DNA of 64,000 nucleotides, from the NCBI GenBank assembly GCA_044226525.1, contig JBGAGV010000007.1, positions 62,001 through 126,000 on the forward strand, written 5' to 3'. Below are positions 35,465 to 44,603 of this stretch, piece after piece. How positions within the stretch are numbered: position 1 is the first letter of the stretch; each line of letters begins with the position of its first letter. Below the pieces are notes generated by a model. The model was not told where the DNA came from, did not search any database, and worked only from the letters and a program-made list of their open reading frames with translations. This stretch comes from VFJQ01 sp044226525 (lineage in GTDB: Bacteria; Verrucomicrobiota; Verrucomicrobiia; Chthoniobacterales; Chthoniobacteraceae). Position numbers and translations under genes: made by a program.

Positions 35465-37747
35465 ATGTCTTCGGGCGAAAATCAAGATTCGGATCTCGGC
35501 ATCACGCTTCGTGGCGCTGGCAAGGAGCAGAAGCTCTTTGGCCGCTACACCTTGAAGCGTGTCCTCGGTCGTGGCGGCATGGGCATCGTGTGGCTGGCTC
35601 ACGATGACGAACTCATCCGCTACGTGGCGATGAAGTTCTTGCCGGACATGCTCGTGCGCGACCGCGAAGCCGTCGAGGACCTCAAGCGCGAGACGCGCCG
35701 TTCGCTCGATCTCACCCACCACCATATCGTCCGCATCTACGATTTCACGCAGGACGAAATGTGCGCGGCCATCATCATGGAATACGTCGATGGCGAAACG
35801 CTGTCGGCCATGAAGAGCCAGCAGCCCGGTGGATGCTTCGGCGTGTCCGTGCTCGCGCCGTGGGTCGCCCATTTTGCCTCTGCGCTCGATTACGCACATC
35901 GCCAGGCCCGCGTCATCCATCGCGACCTCAAGCCCGCGAACTTGATGATCAACAGCCGCGGCGATCTGAAGATCACCGATTTCGGGATTTCGCGTTCGAT
36001 GAGCGATTCGATGACGCGCGTCAGTGTCTCGAACACCGCCGGCACGCTCGCCTACATGAGCCCCGAGCAGGCCCTCGGCGCGCCGCCCGCTCCCGGCGAC
36101 GACGTGTATGCTTTCGGCGCCACCGTTTACGACCTGCTCACGGGCCGGCCCCCGTTTTTCCGCGGTAATCTCCAGGTGCAGCTCGAAACGGTCATCCCGC
36201 CGCGGATGGAAGATCGTCGCACAGAGCTCGGCAACTCCGGCGAGCCGATTCCCGAGCTTTGGCAGGAAGTCATCGCTCTCTGCCTGGCTAAAAAGCCAAA
36301 CGACCGACCGCATTCCGTCGCAGAAGTCGCAGAAATGCTCGGTCTCAGCGGCGGCACCACCGCCGGTATGCGCGGCACTACTTCGGGCGAAGGCACCGCG
36401 CCGGGCACGGCGCTGACGCGCTCCCGTGCCACGGGCGGATTGCAGACCGATCATCCCTCCGGCTCGGGAACCCCGCGCACCTCGCAGCCTTCTACGAATC
36501 GCCCGACCTCCGGTCCACGCCCGACGGGGCTCGAAGACATTCTTGCCGGACACACCGCCGAGCCCAAACGTCCGGCGACCGCCAGCCCGGCATCACGCGC
36601 TACGATTGTTCCGGGCAGCGGCACGGGCGGCTCGCAGACCATCCCTCCGGAAGACCTGACCCTCAGCGGTCAGCAACCCGCCTCTTCTTCCGCAGTCGAG
36701 GAAGCCGCCTCGGCTTCTCAAACCGGCTCCACGTCGTTCGCTCCGCCGCAGACCACGCCTGCGCGTAAATCGTCGCCAGGGCTCGCCATCGCGGCGCTCG
36801 TCTCCCTCGGATTGGTCGCCGCTGGCGGAAGCTGGTTTTTCCTCCACGACTCCGAGACTAAGTCGAAACCCGTTTCTCCAGTCCAGCCCGTTCAGCCTTC
36901 CAACAGCCAGGCGGCCAATACGACAGTCCCTCCACCCGTCCCGCCCACGCCGGACTACGAGGATAAACTCGATCTCATCCGCAACCAGATCGCGGCCGAA
37001 AACCTGACTGCCGCCGAACAAGGCATGGCAGAGCTCCCGCAGGACCTTCCCGCCCTGGCCAGTCTCCGCTCTTCGTTCAATGCGCGAAAAGAGGTGATCG
37101 CCTTGCGCGAAAGCCAGATGAAGGATCGCGACGCGACCATCGCGCGCCTGTTCAAGGATTCCAAAGACGCTTTCGACAAAAAGCAGTGGGACGACGCCAA
37201 ACTGCTCCTGCAGCGCGTTAAGACGCTCTTCCCCGAAGTGGAATCCGCCCGGAACGACGCCAACAAACAGTTGGACGAGGTCGCCAAAGCCGAGGCTCAA
37301 TTCATGGCCGAGCAGGATCAGGTAAAACTGCGCGATGTGCTGACCCGGGCGAGCGCGAAACTGGAAGATCGCGAATATTCCGCAGCCCGGGAAATTCTGA
37401 GCGACGCGCCCGCCAGTCAGGCCTCGAACCCCGATTTGACCGCCCTGCGCGATAAAATCGACGAGGCCGCGAAAATGGCTGCGGCGACTCCTCCCAAACC
37501 GGCGGTCTCGGAACCGGAAAAGCGGAGCAAGACCACGGAAACGAAGCCGAAGACCACCACGCAACGCTCCAGTCGCCGCGACGACGACGATGAACCGGCC
37601 CGCAAGCCGGTTTCCAAACCGGTCTCCAAACCACAGCCGGAAGCCAAACCGCGCGTCGCCGAACGTCCTCCTGAGCGTCCCAAGACCGTCCCGTCCGCTC
37701 CGCAACGCCCACCGTCCGTCTTCAAGGGTGGACCTCCCGGCGGCTAG
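35465..37747 (+). CDS. Membrane Ser/Thr protein kinase (Hanks type)
   Basis: A 760-residue PknB-like kinase. The domain (about 27-300) shows GRGGMGIVWLAHD (P-loop), VAMKFLP (ATP Lys), HRDLKPANLMI (catalytic Asp), DFGISRS (Mg-binding), SPEQALG and a C-lobe ending DRPHSVAEVAEML. A Ser/Thr/Pro-rich linker leads to a single membrane span near residue 438-462 (LAIAALVSLGLVAAGGSWFF). The outside part is a long helical, probably coiled-coil stretch (about 500-680) and ends in a Lys/Pro-rich tail. It senses an unknown signal outside the membrane. It stands alone on the plus strand. Confidence 0.9.
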   Translation: MSSGENQDSDLGITLRGAGKEQKLFGRYTLKRVLGRGGMGIVWLAHDDELIRYVAMKFLPDMLVRDREAVEDLKRETRRSLDLTHHHIVRIYDFTQDEMCAAIIMEYVDGETLSAMKSQQPGGCFGVSVLAPWVAHFASALDYAHRQARVIHRDLKPANLMINSRGDLKITDFGISRSMSDSMTRVSVSNTAGTLAYMSPEQALGAPPAPGDDVYAFGATVYDLLTGRPPFFRGNLQVQLETVIPPRMEDRRTELGNSGEPIPELWQEVIALCLAKKPNDRPHSVAEVAEMLGLSGGTTAGMRGTTSGEGTAPGTALTRSRATGGLQTDHPSGSGTPRTSQPSTNRPTSGPRPTGLEDILAGHTAEPKRPATASPASRATIVPGSGTGGSQTIPPEDLTLSGQQPASSSAVEEAASASQTGSTSFAPPQTTPARKSSPGLAIAALVSLGLVAAGGSWFFLHDSETKSKPVSPVQPVQPSNSQAANTTVPPPVPPTPDYEDKLDLIRNQIAAENLTAAEQGMAELPQDLPALASLRSSFNARKEVIALRESQMKDRDATIARLFKDSKDAFDKKQWDDAKLLLQRVKTLFPEVESARNDANKQLDEVAKAEAQFMAEQDQVKLRDVLTRASAKLEDREYSAAREILSDAPASQASNPDLTALRDKIDEAAKMAAATPPKPAVSEPEKRSKTTETKPKTTTQRSSRRDDDDEPARKPVSKPVSKPQPEAKPRVAERPPERPKTVPSAPQRPPSVFKGGPPGG

Positions 37748-37840
37748 TTCGTCACGACGGCCCTCCAAGCCGTCCACACGGCCGGACAGCGCGACCAGAA
37801 ATTTCCTGCCGCCGAGGAATAACCTGCTATATTCTTTATC

Positions 37841-38101
37841 ATGAAAAAGGTGACCATGCACTTCGCTGCAGCCTTTATCGCCGCTGGCACTCTCCTCGGC
37901 GCTGAGGGGAAACCCGTCGTCCCCGTTAATCCCTCCGCTCGCGTGCCCGCCACCCGCACGACTACGGCTCCGGCGGCCGCTCCGAGGAAAACGACGAACA
38001 CCGCTGCTCCCGTTCGCTGGCTCGCCCTTTCGGATCGTCCATGTGACAGCACCGCCTGCCGCATGGTGCGCTTCCCGTGGTCCTCGGTGCCGGGATCGTA
38101 G
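37841..38101 (+). CDS. Small secreted protein of unknown function
   Basis: An 86-residue product with signal peptide MKKVTMHFAAAFIAAGTLLGAEG, then an Ala/Pro/Thr-rich segment and a C-terminal PCDSTACRMVRFPWS with two cysteines that could form a disulfide. No family recognised. It follows the kinase by 93 nt and converges with the MFS gene. Confidence 0.5.
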   Translation: MKKVTMHFAAAFIAAGTLLGAEGKPVVPVNPSARVPATRTTTAPAAAPRKTTNTAAPVRWLALSDRPCDSTACRMVRFPWSSVPGS

Positions 38102-38113
38102 GGCCAGCTACAG

Positions 38114-39385
38114 CTATCCGCCCTGTTCGGCCACCGCCGCTGTATCGCGTCCGAGATAACGGGTCCCGATCAGCCAAAACGCGCTGGCCAATACCATCAT
38201 CGCGGAGACGAGCACAAACGCCAGGTTCATGCTCGTCTGCCCCGCGATCCAACCGATCAGTGGGGGCGAGATGGCATCGCCCAGCGCGTGGATAATGAAG
38301 ATATTCAGGGCAAACGCAGTCGAGCGCACTGAGGCCGGCGCGACATTCGCCAACGCGGTATTCGCCGGGCCGGTATTGAAGAAGAGGAAAAACTCCGCGC
38401 AAAAAACCAGCACCCACGCGGCGGGAAACGGCGTCTTCAGCATCAGCACCGTCGCGGGAAAAGCGAAGAACATGGCAATGCCGGACACAAGAAAATAAGC
38501 GCTCGGACGCGAGCGCCGCACTCGATCACCACACCACCCGCCGAGCAGTGTCGCGGTCAGACCCGCCACCACGGTGATGACGCCGAAGATGAGATTGATC
38601 TGCCCCAGGCTCGGCTTGCCCCCAAAGTCCGCCGCCCGGTCGGAATACAAATAACGCGGCAACCAGAACGAGATGCCACCAATCGCAAAGGTCATCGCCG
38701 CCATCGCTGCCGTGTTCAGCACATAGGAGCGAATACGAAACAGCGCGAGCACATCGGCGAGTTTGATCTTTGGCTTTTCTTCTGCCGAGCTGCCGATGCG
38801 CGGATCACGCATGAGCAAACAGGTCACCGCCAGTAACAGCCCCGGCACCACGACGAGATAAAACGGCCAGCGCCATCCATGATGCCCGCCAACGGCCCCA
38901 CCGAACGCATAGCCCAGCGCACTACCTACCGGGATCGCGAGGTAGAAATAAGCAAGCATCCTCCCACGTTTCTCGACCGGATAGAGATCGGAAATGATCG
39001 TTGGCGCCGCCGGGCCGTAAGCCGCTTCCCCCACCCCGACAAAAATGCGCGAAATGAGGAGTGCCGTAAATGTTCCTGCCAGACCCGACCACCCACTCGC
39101 GAGACTCCACACCGCGACACCCGCCGCCACGATCAGCCAGCGCGACATGCGATCCGCCAGCGCACCAAAGACTGGCGCCAAAACCATGTAGCTGAACAGA
39201 AAAGCCGTCGCCAGTGACCCCGTCTTGGCCATCGCCGTCTGATCGCCCGCCGGGAAAAACTCCGCCGCAATGAGAGGCTCCACCGACGCCAGGATGTAGC
39301 GGTCGATGTAGTTGAAGAGATTGATGGCCAGCAGCAGCGCGAGCGCGCGTCCGGCGGTTGAGGCTTGCGGCGATAAGTTGGCCAT
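38114..39385 (-). CDS. MFS transporter, spinster (Spns)-like
   Basis: A 423-residue, 12-TM major facilitator. FNYIDRYILASVEP near the start and RIFVGVGEAAYGPAAPTIISDLYP are typical of the spinster branch, in which some animal members carry lysophospholipids or sphingosine phosphate. The start is the ATG at 39385. It is divergent from the Aas-like gene, which suggests a shared substrate, as LplT and Aas work together in E. coli. Substrate is inferred, not shown. Confidence 0.85.
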   Translation of the reverse strand: MANLSPQASTAGRALALLLAINLFNYIDRYILASVEPLIAAEFFPAGDQTAMAKTGSLATAFLFSYMVLAPVFGALADRMSRWLIVAAGVAVWSLASGWSGLAGTFTALLISRIFVGVGEAAYGPAAPTIISDLYPVEKRGRMLAYFYLAIPVGSALGYAFGGAVGGHHGWRWPFYLVVVPGLLLAVTCLLMRDPRIGSSAEEKPKIKLADVLALFRIRSYVLNTAAMAAMTFAIGGISFWLPRYLYSDRAADFGGKPSLGQINLIFGVITVVAGLTATLLGGWCGDRVRRSRPSAYFLVSGIAMFFAFPATVLMLKTPFPAAWVLVFCAEFFLFFNTGPANTALANVAPASVRSTAFALNIFIIHALGDAISPPLIGWIAGQTSMNLAFVLVSAMMVLASAFWLIGTRYLGRDTAAVAEQGG

Positions 39386-39541
39386 GGTGACCCGGCGAAA
39401 GGCGCGCACTCCATCGCTTTGCGCTTGGCTTGGCGAGCGGTTTCTCGAACGGTGTGCGCTTCTCTTTCGGTGTCGTCATGAACGAAGTTGCGCCCCGGCA
39501 GTGCCTTGTTCAGTCAACTCGAAAAAATCCATTTTTCCCGC

Positions 39542-41743
39542 ATGGCCCACCCATCACCACTTCCCTTCACCGAACGACTCCTCCGCGGCCTCGGCCAGTT
39601 GCTCGGGCGGCTGCTCTATCGGGTCACGCCGCACTTTACGGATCGTCTCCCCTCCGGTGGCTTTCTGCTCCTACCAAATCACCTCACCTGGGTCGATGCC
39701 ATCGTGCTGCAACTCGCTTGTCCGCGTCCGATTCGCTTCATCGTCTTCGACGCCATCTACCGGCTGCCGCTGCTTTACCCCATCTTCCGCTGCGTCGGCG
39801 CGATTCCTATCTCTCCCAAAAAAGCCAAGGACGCCGTCCGCACCGCCGTCGAACTCATCGAGCAGGGCGAAGTCGTCTGCCTCTTTCCCGAGGGCGAACT
39901 CTCCCGCAGCGGCATGCTGCTCCGGCTCAAGCGCGGCTATGAACTGATCGCCCGCGGTGCGAAATGCCCGGTCGTGCCGGTCTGGACCGATCAGCTCTGG
40001 GGCAGCATCTTCTCGTTCGAAGGCGGCAAGTATTTCTTCAAGATGCCGAAGCGGCTCCCCTACCCGGTCACCGTCGCGTTTGGCGAACCCATCCCGCACG
40101 AAGACGCGGATATCGCCCACGTGCGCGAGCGTTTCCTCGCGCTTGGCGAGTATTGTTACCAGCACCGCGAACCCCTCCGCGGCCACCTCGGACGCTCCAT
40201 CATTCGCGGTCTGCGCAGGCGCCAGTTTTCGACCGCCGTCATTGATGGGCTCGATCATAGCAAACTTTCGCGCGGCTTCCTCCTCGCTGCCAGCATCGCG
40301 CTGAGCCGCTGGCTTACCACGCACAGCGGCGCCGCGCGCGTCTCGATCGTCATGCCACCGGGCAAGGCCGGCCTCATCGCCAATCTCGCCGTCATCCTCG
40401 CCGATCGCATTCCGGTGAATCTCAACTTTACCGCCGGTCGCGCCGCCCTCGAAGCCAGCATTCGCAAAGCTGGCGTCACCGAGTGCCTCACCGCCGGGCC
40501 GATGATTAAAAAAATCCCGGATTTTCCGTGGCCGGACCACGTCATCCGCCTCGAGGAAATCCTGCCGAAGCTCAAAGCCCACATCATGCTCTGGCGCGTG
40601 CTTGTCGCCCTGCTGCCCGCATCCGTTATCGCGTGGTTGCTCGATGTGCCGAGTATCGGCGACAACGCCGAAGCCTTGCTACTCTTCACCAGCGGTTCCA
40701 GCGGCGAACCCAAAGGCGTTGCGCTCACCCATCGAAATCTCCTCGGTAACGTCGCCCAGTTTTCCGAGATGCTCGGGCTCGGTCACAAGGACTCGATCCT
40801 CGGATGTCTCCCGTTCTTCCACAGCTTCGGCGCCACCGTCACGGTGCTCTACCCGACGCTCGAGTGCATCCCCCTCGTTACCTACCCCACCCCGCTCGAG
40901 ATCGGCAAACTCACCGCGCTCATCCAGCGCTACAAAATCGCGCTCTTTGTCAGCACGCCGACCTTCCTGCGTGGCTTTCTGCGCAAGGCCGATCGCGAAG
41001 AACTCGCCAGCCTCAAACTGCTCGTCACCGGCGCGGAAAAACTCCCGCAGGATCTCGCCGATGCTTTCCAAGAGAAGTTCAAACTGAAAATCCTTCAAGG
41101 CTACGGCCTCACCGAGACGAGCCCCGTCGCCGCGGTGAATCTGCCCGAGCCAAAAGCGCGTCCTGGCGACAGCGTGCAGCCCAGCAGTCGCGACGGCAGC
41201 GTCGGTAAACTCGCCCCCGGCATCGCCGCCCGCATCTCCTCGCCCGAAACCGGCGAACGCCTCTCACTCCACGAAACCGGCATGCTCTGGCTGCGCGGCG
41301 TGAACATCTTCGGCGGTTATCTCGAAGATCCCGCCCGCACCGCCGATGTGCTCGAAAATGGCTGGTTCAAGACCGGCGACCTCGCGCGCTTCGACGAGGA
41401 CGGCTTCCTCTTCATCGAAGGCCGCCTTAGTCGATTCTCCAAGATCGGCGGCGAAATGGTCCCTCACGAGACCGTCGAGCAACGCATCATCGAGGCCCTC
41501 GACCTCCCGCGCGACGAGCGCACCATCGTCATCTCCGGCGTGCCCGACGAAGCCAAGGGCGAGGCTCTCGTCCTTCTCACCACCCGCGATATCGACGCCA
41601 AAACTCTGCGCGAAAAACTCTCCGCTCTCGGCGTCCCCAATCTCTGGATTCCCAAAACCATCAAACGCATCGAGTCCATCCCCGTGCTCGCCAGCGGCAA
41701 ACTCGACCTCGCCCAAAGTAAGGAACTGGCGATGCAGGCCTGA
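39542..41743 (+). CDS. Aas-like acyltransferase / acyl-activating enzyme fusion
   Basis: A 733-residue two-domain protein. The N-terminal PlsC domain (about 30-220) has NHLTWVDAI (HX4D) and FPEGELSRSG. The C-terminal acyl-adenylating domain (about 260-730) has LLFTSGSSGEPKGVALTHRN, GYGLTETSPVA, and FKTGDLARFDEDG with a final Lys region (ASGKLDLAQ). This is the architecture of Aas, which reacylates lysophospholipids using acyl-ACP. The frame starting upstream at 39488 is less likely. The MFS transporter next door fits this function. Confidence 0.9.
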   Translation: MAHPSPLPFTERLLRGLGQLLGRLLYRVTPHFTDRLPSGGFLLLPNHLTWVDAIVLQLACPRPIRFIVFDAIYRLPLLYPIFRCVGAIPISPKKAKDAVRTAVELIEQGEVVCLFPEGELSRSGMLLRLKRGYELIARGAKCPVVPVWTDQLWGSIFSFEGGKYFFKMPKRLPYPVTVAFGEPIPHEDADIAHVRERFLALGEYCYQHREPLRGHLGRSIIRGLRRRQFSTAVIDGLDHSKLSRGFLLAASIALSRWLTTHSGAARVSIVMPPGKAGLIANLAVILADRIPVNLNFTAGRAALEASIRKAGVTECLTAGPMIKKIPDFPWPDHVIRLEEILPKLKAHIMLWRVLVALLPASVIAWLLDVPSIGDNAEALLLFTSGSSGEPKGVALTHRNLLGNVAQFSEMLGLGHKDSILGCLPFFHSFGATVTVLYPTLECIPLVTYPTPLEIGKLTALIQRYKIALFVSTPTFLRGFLRKADREELASLKLLVTGAEKLPQDLADAFQEKFKLKILQGYGLTETSPVAAVNLPEPKARPGDSVQPSSRDGSVGKLAPGIAARISSPETGERLSLHETGMLWLRGVNIFGGYLEDPARTADVLENGWFKTGDLARFDEDGFLFIEGRLSRFSKIGGEMVPHETVEQRIIEALDLPRDERTIVISGVPDEAKGEALVLLTTRDIDAKTLREKLSALGVPNLWIPKTIKRIESIPVLASGKLDLAQSKELAMQA

Positions 41744-41760
41744 GCGCTTCGGGAAATCGA

Positions 41761-43242
41761 TCAGCGAGGAATCACCTCATAACGGTGCGCCACCGCTCCA
41801 TTCCTCCGCTCGACGCTCTCGCTCCCCGAAAGCACGGCGCGCACGTATTCCACGGAGGATTTGTCCGCGCTCACGCGCACCCGAAGATGTCCTGAACTGC
41901 CAAGCAGCGTCCCGGTCTTGTAACCGTATTCCTCCGCGCTGCGCGTGTTATCGAAGCGGGGGTGGCCCGGCTGCGGCACCTCCTGATAGACGATTCCATC
42001 GAGGTCCTGCTTCATGTAAACATGATCGTGGCCATGAAAAACAATGTTCACATGGTTTTTCACCAGCAAGTCGTGAATCGGCATCGGCCAACCCTGACGC
42101 TTCACCGCAAACTCATCCACACCGCTTTCGTTGTGCCCGCCCCATTCATAGAGCGGTGCAGCCTCGGCTCCGCCTCGTGCGTCTTTGCCGAATCCACCCA
42201 CAAGATGATGCAGGAAAACGAATCGAAACTTCGCCCGGCTCTTTACCAACGTGGCGGCCAGCCAATCGTATTGCTCACGACCTAGCGTGCGCGCCCAGCC
42301 ATCGTCGCCGCGCTTTTCGGTGAACCAGAATGGATCGAGCACGACGAAAAGCGCATCGCCCCATTCCCAGGCATAATAGTCTTCCAGCAAGCCCGCCTGC
42401 GGATGCGGCGTCGCGTTGCCCGTGTAGAAACCGTCCGGCACCGGATTCGCAAAATACTTTTTCCGCATGCCATTCGACCACACCGCCATCGCATCGCTAT
42501 CGCCGCCACGCCCCTTCCCACGCGACTCGCCATCGTGATTTCCGAGCACAAGAAACACGGGCGCCGAATGCCCGATGAGTCCAAAATAATATCGCTGCGC
42601 GACATACTGCGGCGCGGCGAGCATGAAGTTTGGCCGCTTGTCCGTCATGAATGTATCGCCGAGGTCGATGTGAAAATCCGGCGTATCGGCGAGCGCATTT
42701 CTCAGGCAGCGCACATACAGCTCAGGGTCGGTGTTGTAGTCGAGATGTGGATCGGCCTGCACCGTGAAGGTGAATGCCTTTCCCGCCGGGCGTTGAGTGC
42801 GAAATCGGTGCTCCGGCTCCGCCTTCCAGGCTGAACCCTGCTCGCGTGTGCTCAGCGTGTAAAAATATTCCGTATCCGGCTGAAGTCCGGTGAGCGCCGT
42901 CTGCACCGGTTCCCCAGCCTTGAGCACAAACATACTCGTCTTCGCCGTCGGGACTCCTGCCCGAGGGCCATAAGCAATCACCCCCTCGCGATCCGCATCC
43001 GTCAGCACACTGGCCGTGATCAAAGTTTTCGTCGGTCGCCCCAGCACGACGTCGAGCGGATGCGCAGGCACCTCGGTCCGGAACAGAAACCGAGGATCGT
43101 CGATGGCCTCATCCGGTGAACGCCGGCCACCACCTCTCCCACCACGATCGCTCGCCCGGTCCGGCTTTTCGTCCACCGAAAACGCCACGAACGATGCGAA
43201 CACGGCAAAAACGGCCAGAATGAGCGGGCGGTTAGCTTTCAT
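41761..43242 (-). CDS. Secreted calcineurin-like metallophosphoesterase with N-terminal Fn3-like domain
   Basis: A 493-residue exported phosphoesterase. After the signal peptide (LILAVFAVFASFVAF) and a Gly/Arg-rich region comes a purple-acid-phosphatase-like Fn3 domain (about 60-155) ending TEYFYTLSTRE. The catalytic domain has QADPHLDYN (DxH), HIDLGDTFMTD, LGNHDGES, FVFLHHLVGG and VFHGHDHVY, the metal ligands of the family. It is a close paralogue of the C-terminal part of the giant protein at 53351-62935: YYAWEWGDALF and GWPMPIHDLLV have counterparts there. It has its own direct-repeat box 18 nt before the ATG. Confidence 0.9.
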   Translation of the reverse strand: MKANRPLILAVFAVFASFVAFSVDEKPDRASDRGGRGGGRRSPDEAIDDPRFLFRTEVPAHPLDVVLGRPTKTLITASVLTDADREGVIAYGPRAGVPTAKTSMFVLKAGEPVQTALTGLQPDTEYFYTLSTREQGSAWKAEPEHRFRTQRPAGKAFTFTVQADPHLDYNTDPELYVRCLRNALADTPDFHIDLGDTFMTDKRPNFMLAAPQYVAQRYYFGLIGHSAPVFLVLGNHDGESRGKGRGGDSDAMAVWSNGMRKKYFANPVPDGFYTGNATPHPQAGLLEDYYAWEWGDALFVVLDPFWFTEKRGDDGWARTLGREQYDWLAATLVKSRAKFRFVFLHHLVGGFGKDARGGAEAAPLYEWGGHNESGVDEFAVKRQGWPMPIHDLLVKNHVNIVFHGHDHVYMKQDLDGIVYQEVPQPGHPRFDNTRSAEEYGYKTGTLLGSSGHLRVRVSADKSSVEYVRAVLSGSESVERRNGAVAHRYEVIPR

Positions 43243-43260
43243 CGTCTCATCATGCCCTCG

Positions 43261-43282
43261 CGAACCTTAAGGCAACGTGAAC
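43261..43282 (-). promoter_or_regulatory. 11-bp direct-repeat box before the metallophosphoesterase gene
   Basis: On the minus strand the half-sites are GTTCACGTTGC and CTTAAGGTTCG. The box ends 18 nt before the ATG at 43242. It is one of five matching boxes in this region. Confidence 0.7.
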
Positions 43283-43342
43283 TCACTCCGCGAGTTTGTC
43301 GCGCCTTTCCGAGTTCATCGGAACAAGAAGATCAGGCCAGCG

Positions 43343-44575
43343 CTACCTCGCGCCAACTTTTCCAAAGTAAGCATCGAATGCCTCAGCCAGCCCACTGCCA
43401 AAAGTCATCCAATGCTTGCCGAGCGCGGGCTCTTTGATGCCCTCGATGTAGTTACAGTTAAATTCGAGGATGACGGCATCGATGCCAAACCGTTCAAACC
43501 AGCTTTCGCCGAGCGTGCCGGGATTGTGGAAGGAGGGCTTGGTGGAACCGACGGTGAACCAGGTGTGATCGCGGAGGCATTGTTCGAACTGCGCCATGCG
43601 CGCGACATATTTCTCAACGTCTGGAATGTCGGGACGGCTAATGTGCAGCATCCCGTTGCCGTCGTTGTGAAGGTCCATTGCGAAGGTCGGCCGCCGACCA
43701 GCCTTGATCTCCCCTTCCAGCCAATGCTCGAGCGCAGCATTCTCGGGCGCGTAGGCCGGATCAGCGGGCTTGTCCCACTTGCGGTTCAAGTCCCAGCCCT
43801 GGCTGTTGAAACGCGTGCCGCCCCGCTCTACGCCATCCTTGTTCGCCATGGGCAAAATGCAGACGTTGTAATGCGCGAGAAACCTTTGCGCGGCGGCGTC
43901 CCCTTTCAGCAGGCGACGCACCAGTCCCTCGGCAACCCAATTCCCCACCGGCTCCCAGGCGTGAGCACGAGCCCGGATGAAGACATGGTTTGGCGCGTCG
44001 TCGTTGCCCACCCGGATGATCTCAATATCACGCCCTTGCACCGTCTTGCCGATGGCGCCGATCTTCACAAGCGGGTTCGCTTTGATCTCGCTCATGAAGC
44101 GGTTCAAATCCGACACGCGATACGGCTCGGCACGCGCGACAAAGAGCGAGGTGCCCGGCATCTCAAGGGTTACACGCACGCGACCTTCCTCCGGCGACTC
44201 CGTCGGCACAGGCGTCCAAGTCCTTCCGTCCGGCGAGATCACCACCTGCTTGATCTCCCTGGCCACCGAACCCGGTTTACTGTTCCACACGTTGTCGAGG
44301 TTCTTGAACTCGATCGTGAGCTTCTTCCCTTTCTCCGCCTGGATGCGGAAATGAAAATGTCCCGCCGCGCGGTTCGGCGAATTGCGCTCGTGATCGTAGA
44401 GCAGGTGGATCATCACCGTCTCATCCGCGGCAAATTCATACCATAGCGGGGAGGCGTTCTCGAAACTCGTATCGATGAACTCCACCGGCGGTGGCGACAA
44501 TGCTGCCGGCTGATCCGCGGCGGCAGCCAGCAAGGGAAGGATCAGGATCCACGTAAGGAGTTGCAGTTTGTTCAT
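43343..44575 (-). CDS. Secreted M14-family zinc carboxypeptidase
   Basis: A 410-residue exported protein. Signal peptide (LQLLTWILILPLLAAAA); an N-terminal beta-domain (about 30-145) as in cytosolic-carboxypeptidase-like M14 members; then the peptidase domain with ARAHAWEPVGNW (HxxE zinc site), GWDLNRKWDKP, FAMDLHNDG (third zinc His) and VILEFNCNY (catalytic Glu). The target peptide is unknown. It is the last gene of the unit that begins with the sulfatase at 48916, 28 nt after the preceding gene. Confidence 0.9.
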   Translation of the reverse strand: MNKLQLLTWILILPLLAAAADQPAALSPPPVEFIDTSFENASPLWYEFAADETVMIHLLYDHERNSPNRAAGHFHFRIQAEKGKKLTIEFKNLDNVWNSKPGSVAREIKQVVISPDGRTWTPVPTESPEEGRVRVTLEMPGTSLFVARAEPYRVSDLNRFMSEIKANPLVKIGAIGKTVQGRDIEIIRVGNDDAPNHVFIRARAHAWEPVGNWVAEGLVRRLLKGDAAAQRFLAHYNVCILPMANKDGVERGGTRFNSQGWDLNRKWDKPADPAYAPENAALEHWLEGEIKAGRRPTFAMDLHNDGNGMLHISRPDIPDVEKYVARMAQFEQCLRDHTWFTVGSTKPSFHNPGTLGESWFERFGIDAVILEFNCNYIEGIKEPALGKHWMTFGSGLAEAFDAYFGKVGAR

Positions 44576-44603
44576 AGGCGGGCTTCAGGAATGGCTTTCG
44601 TCT

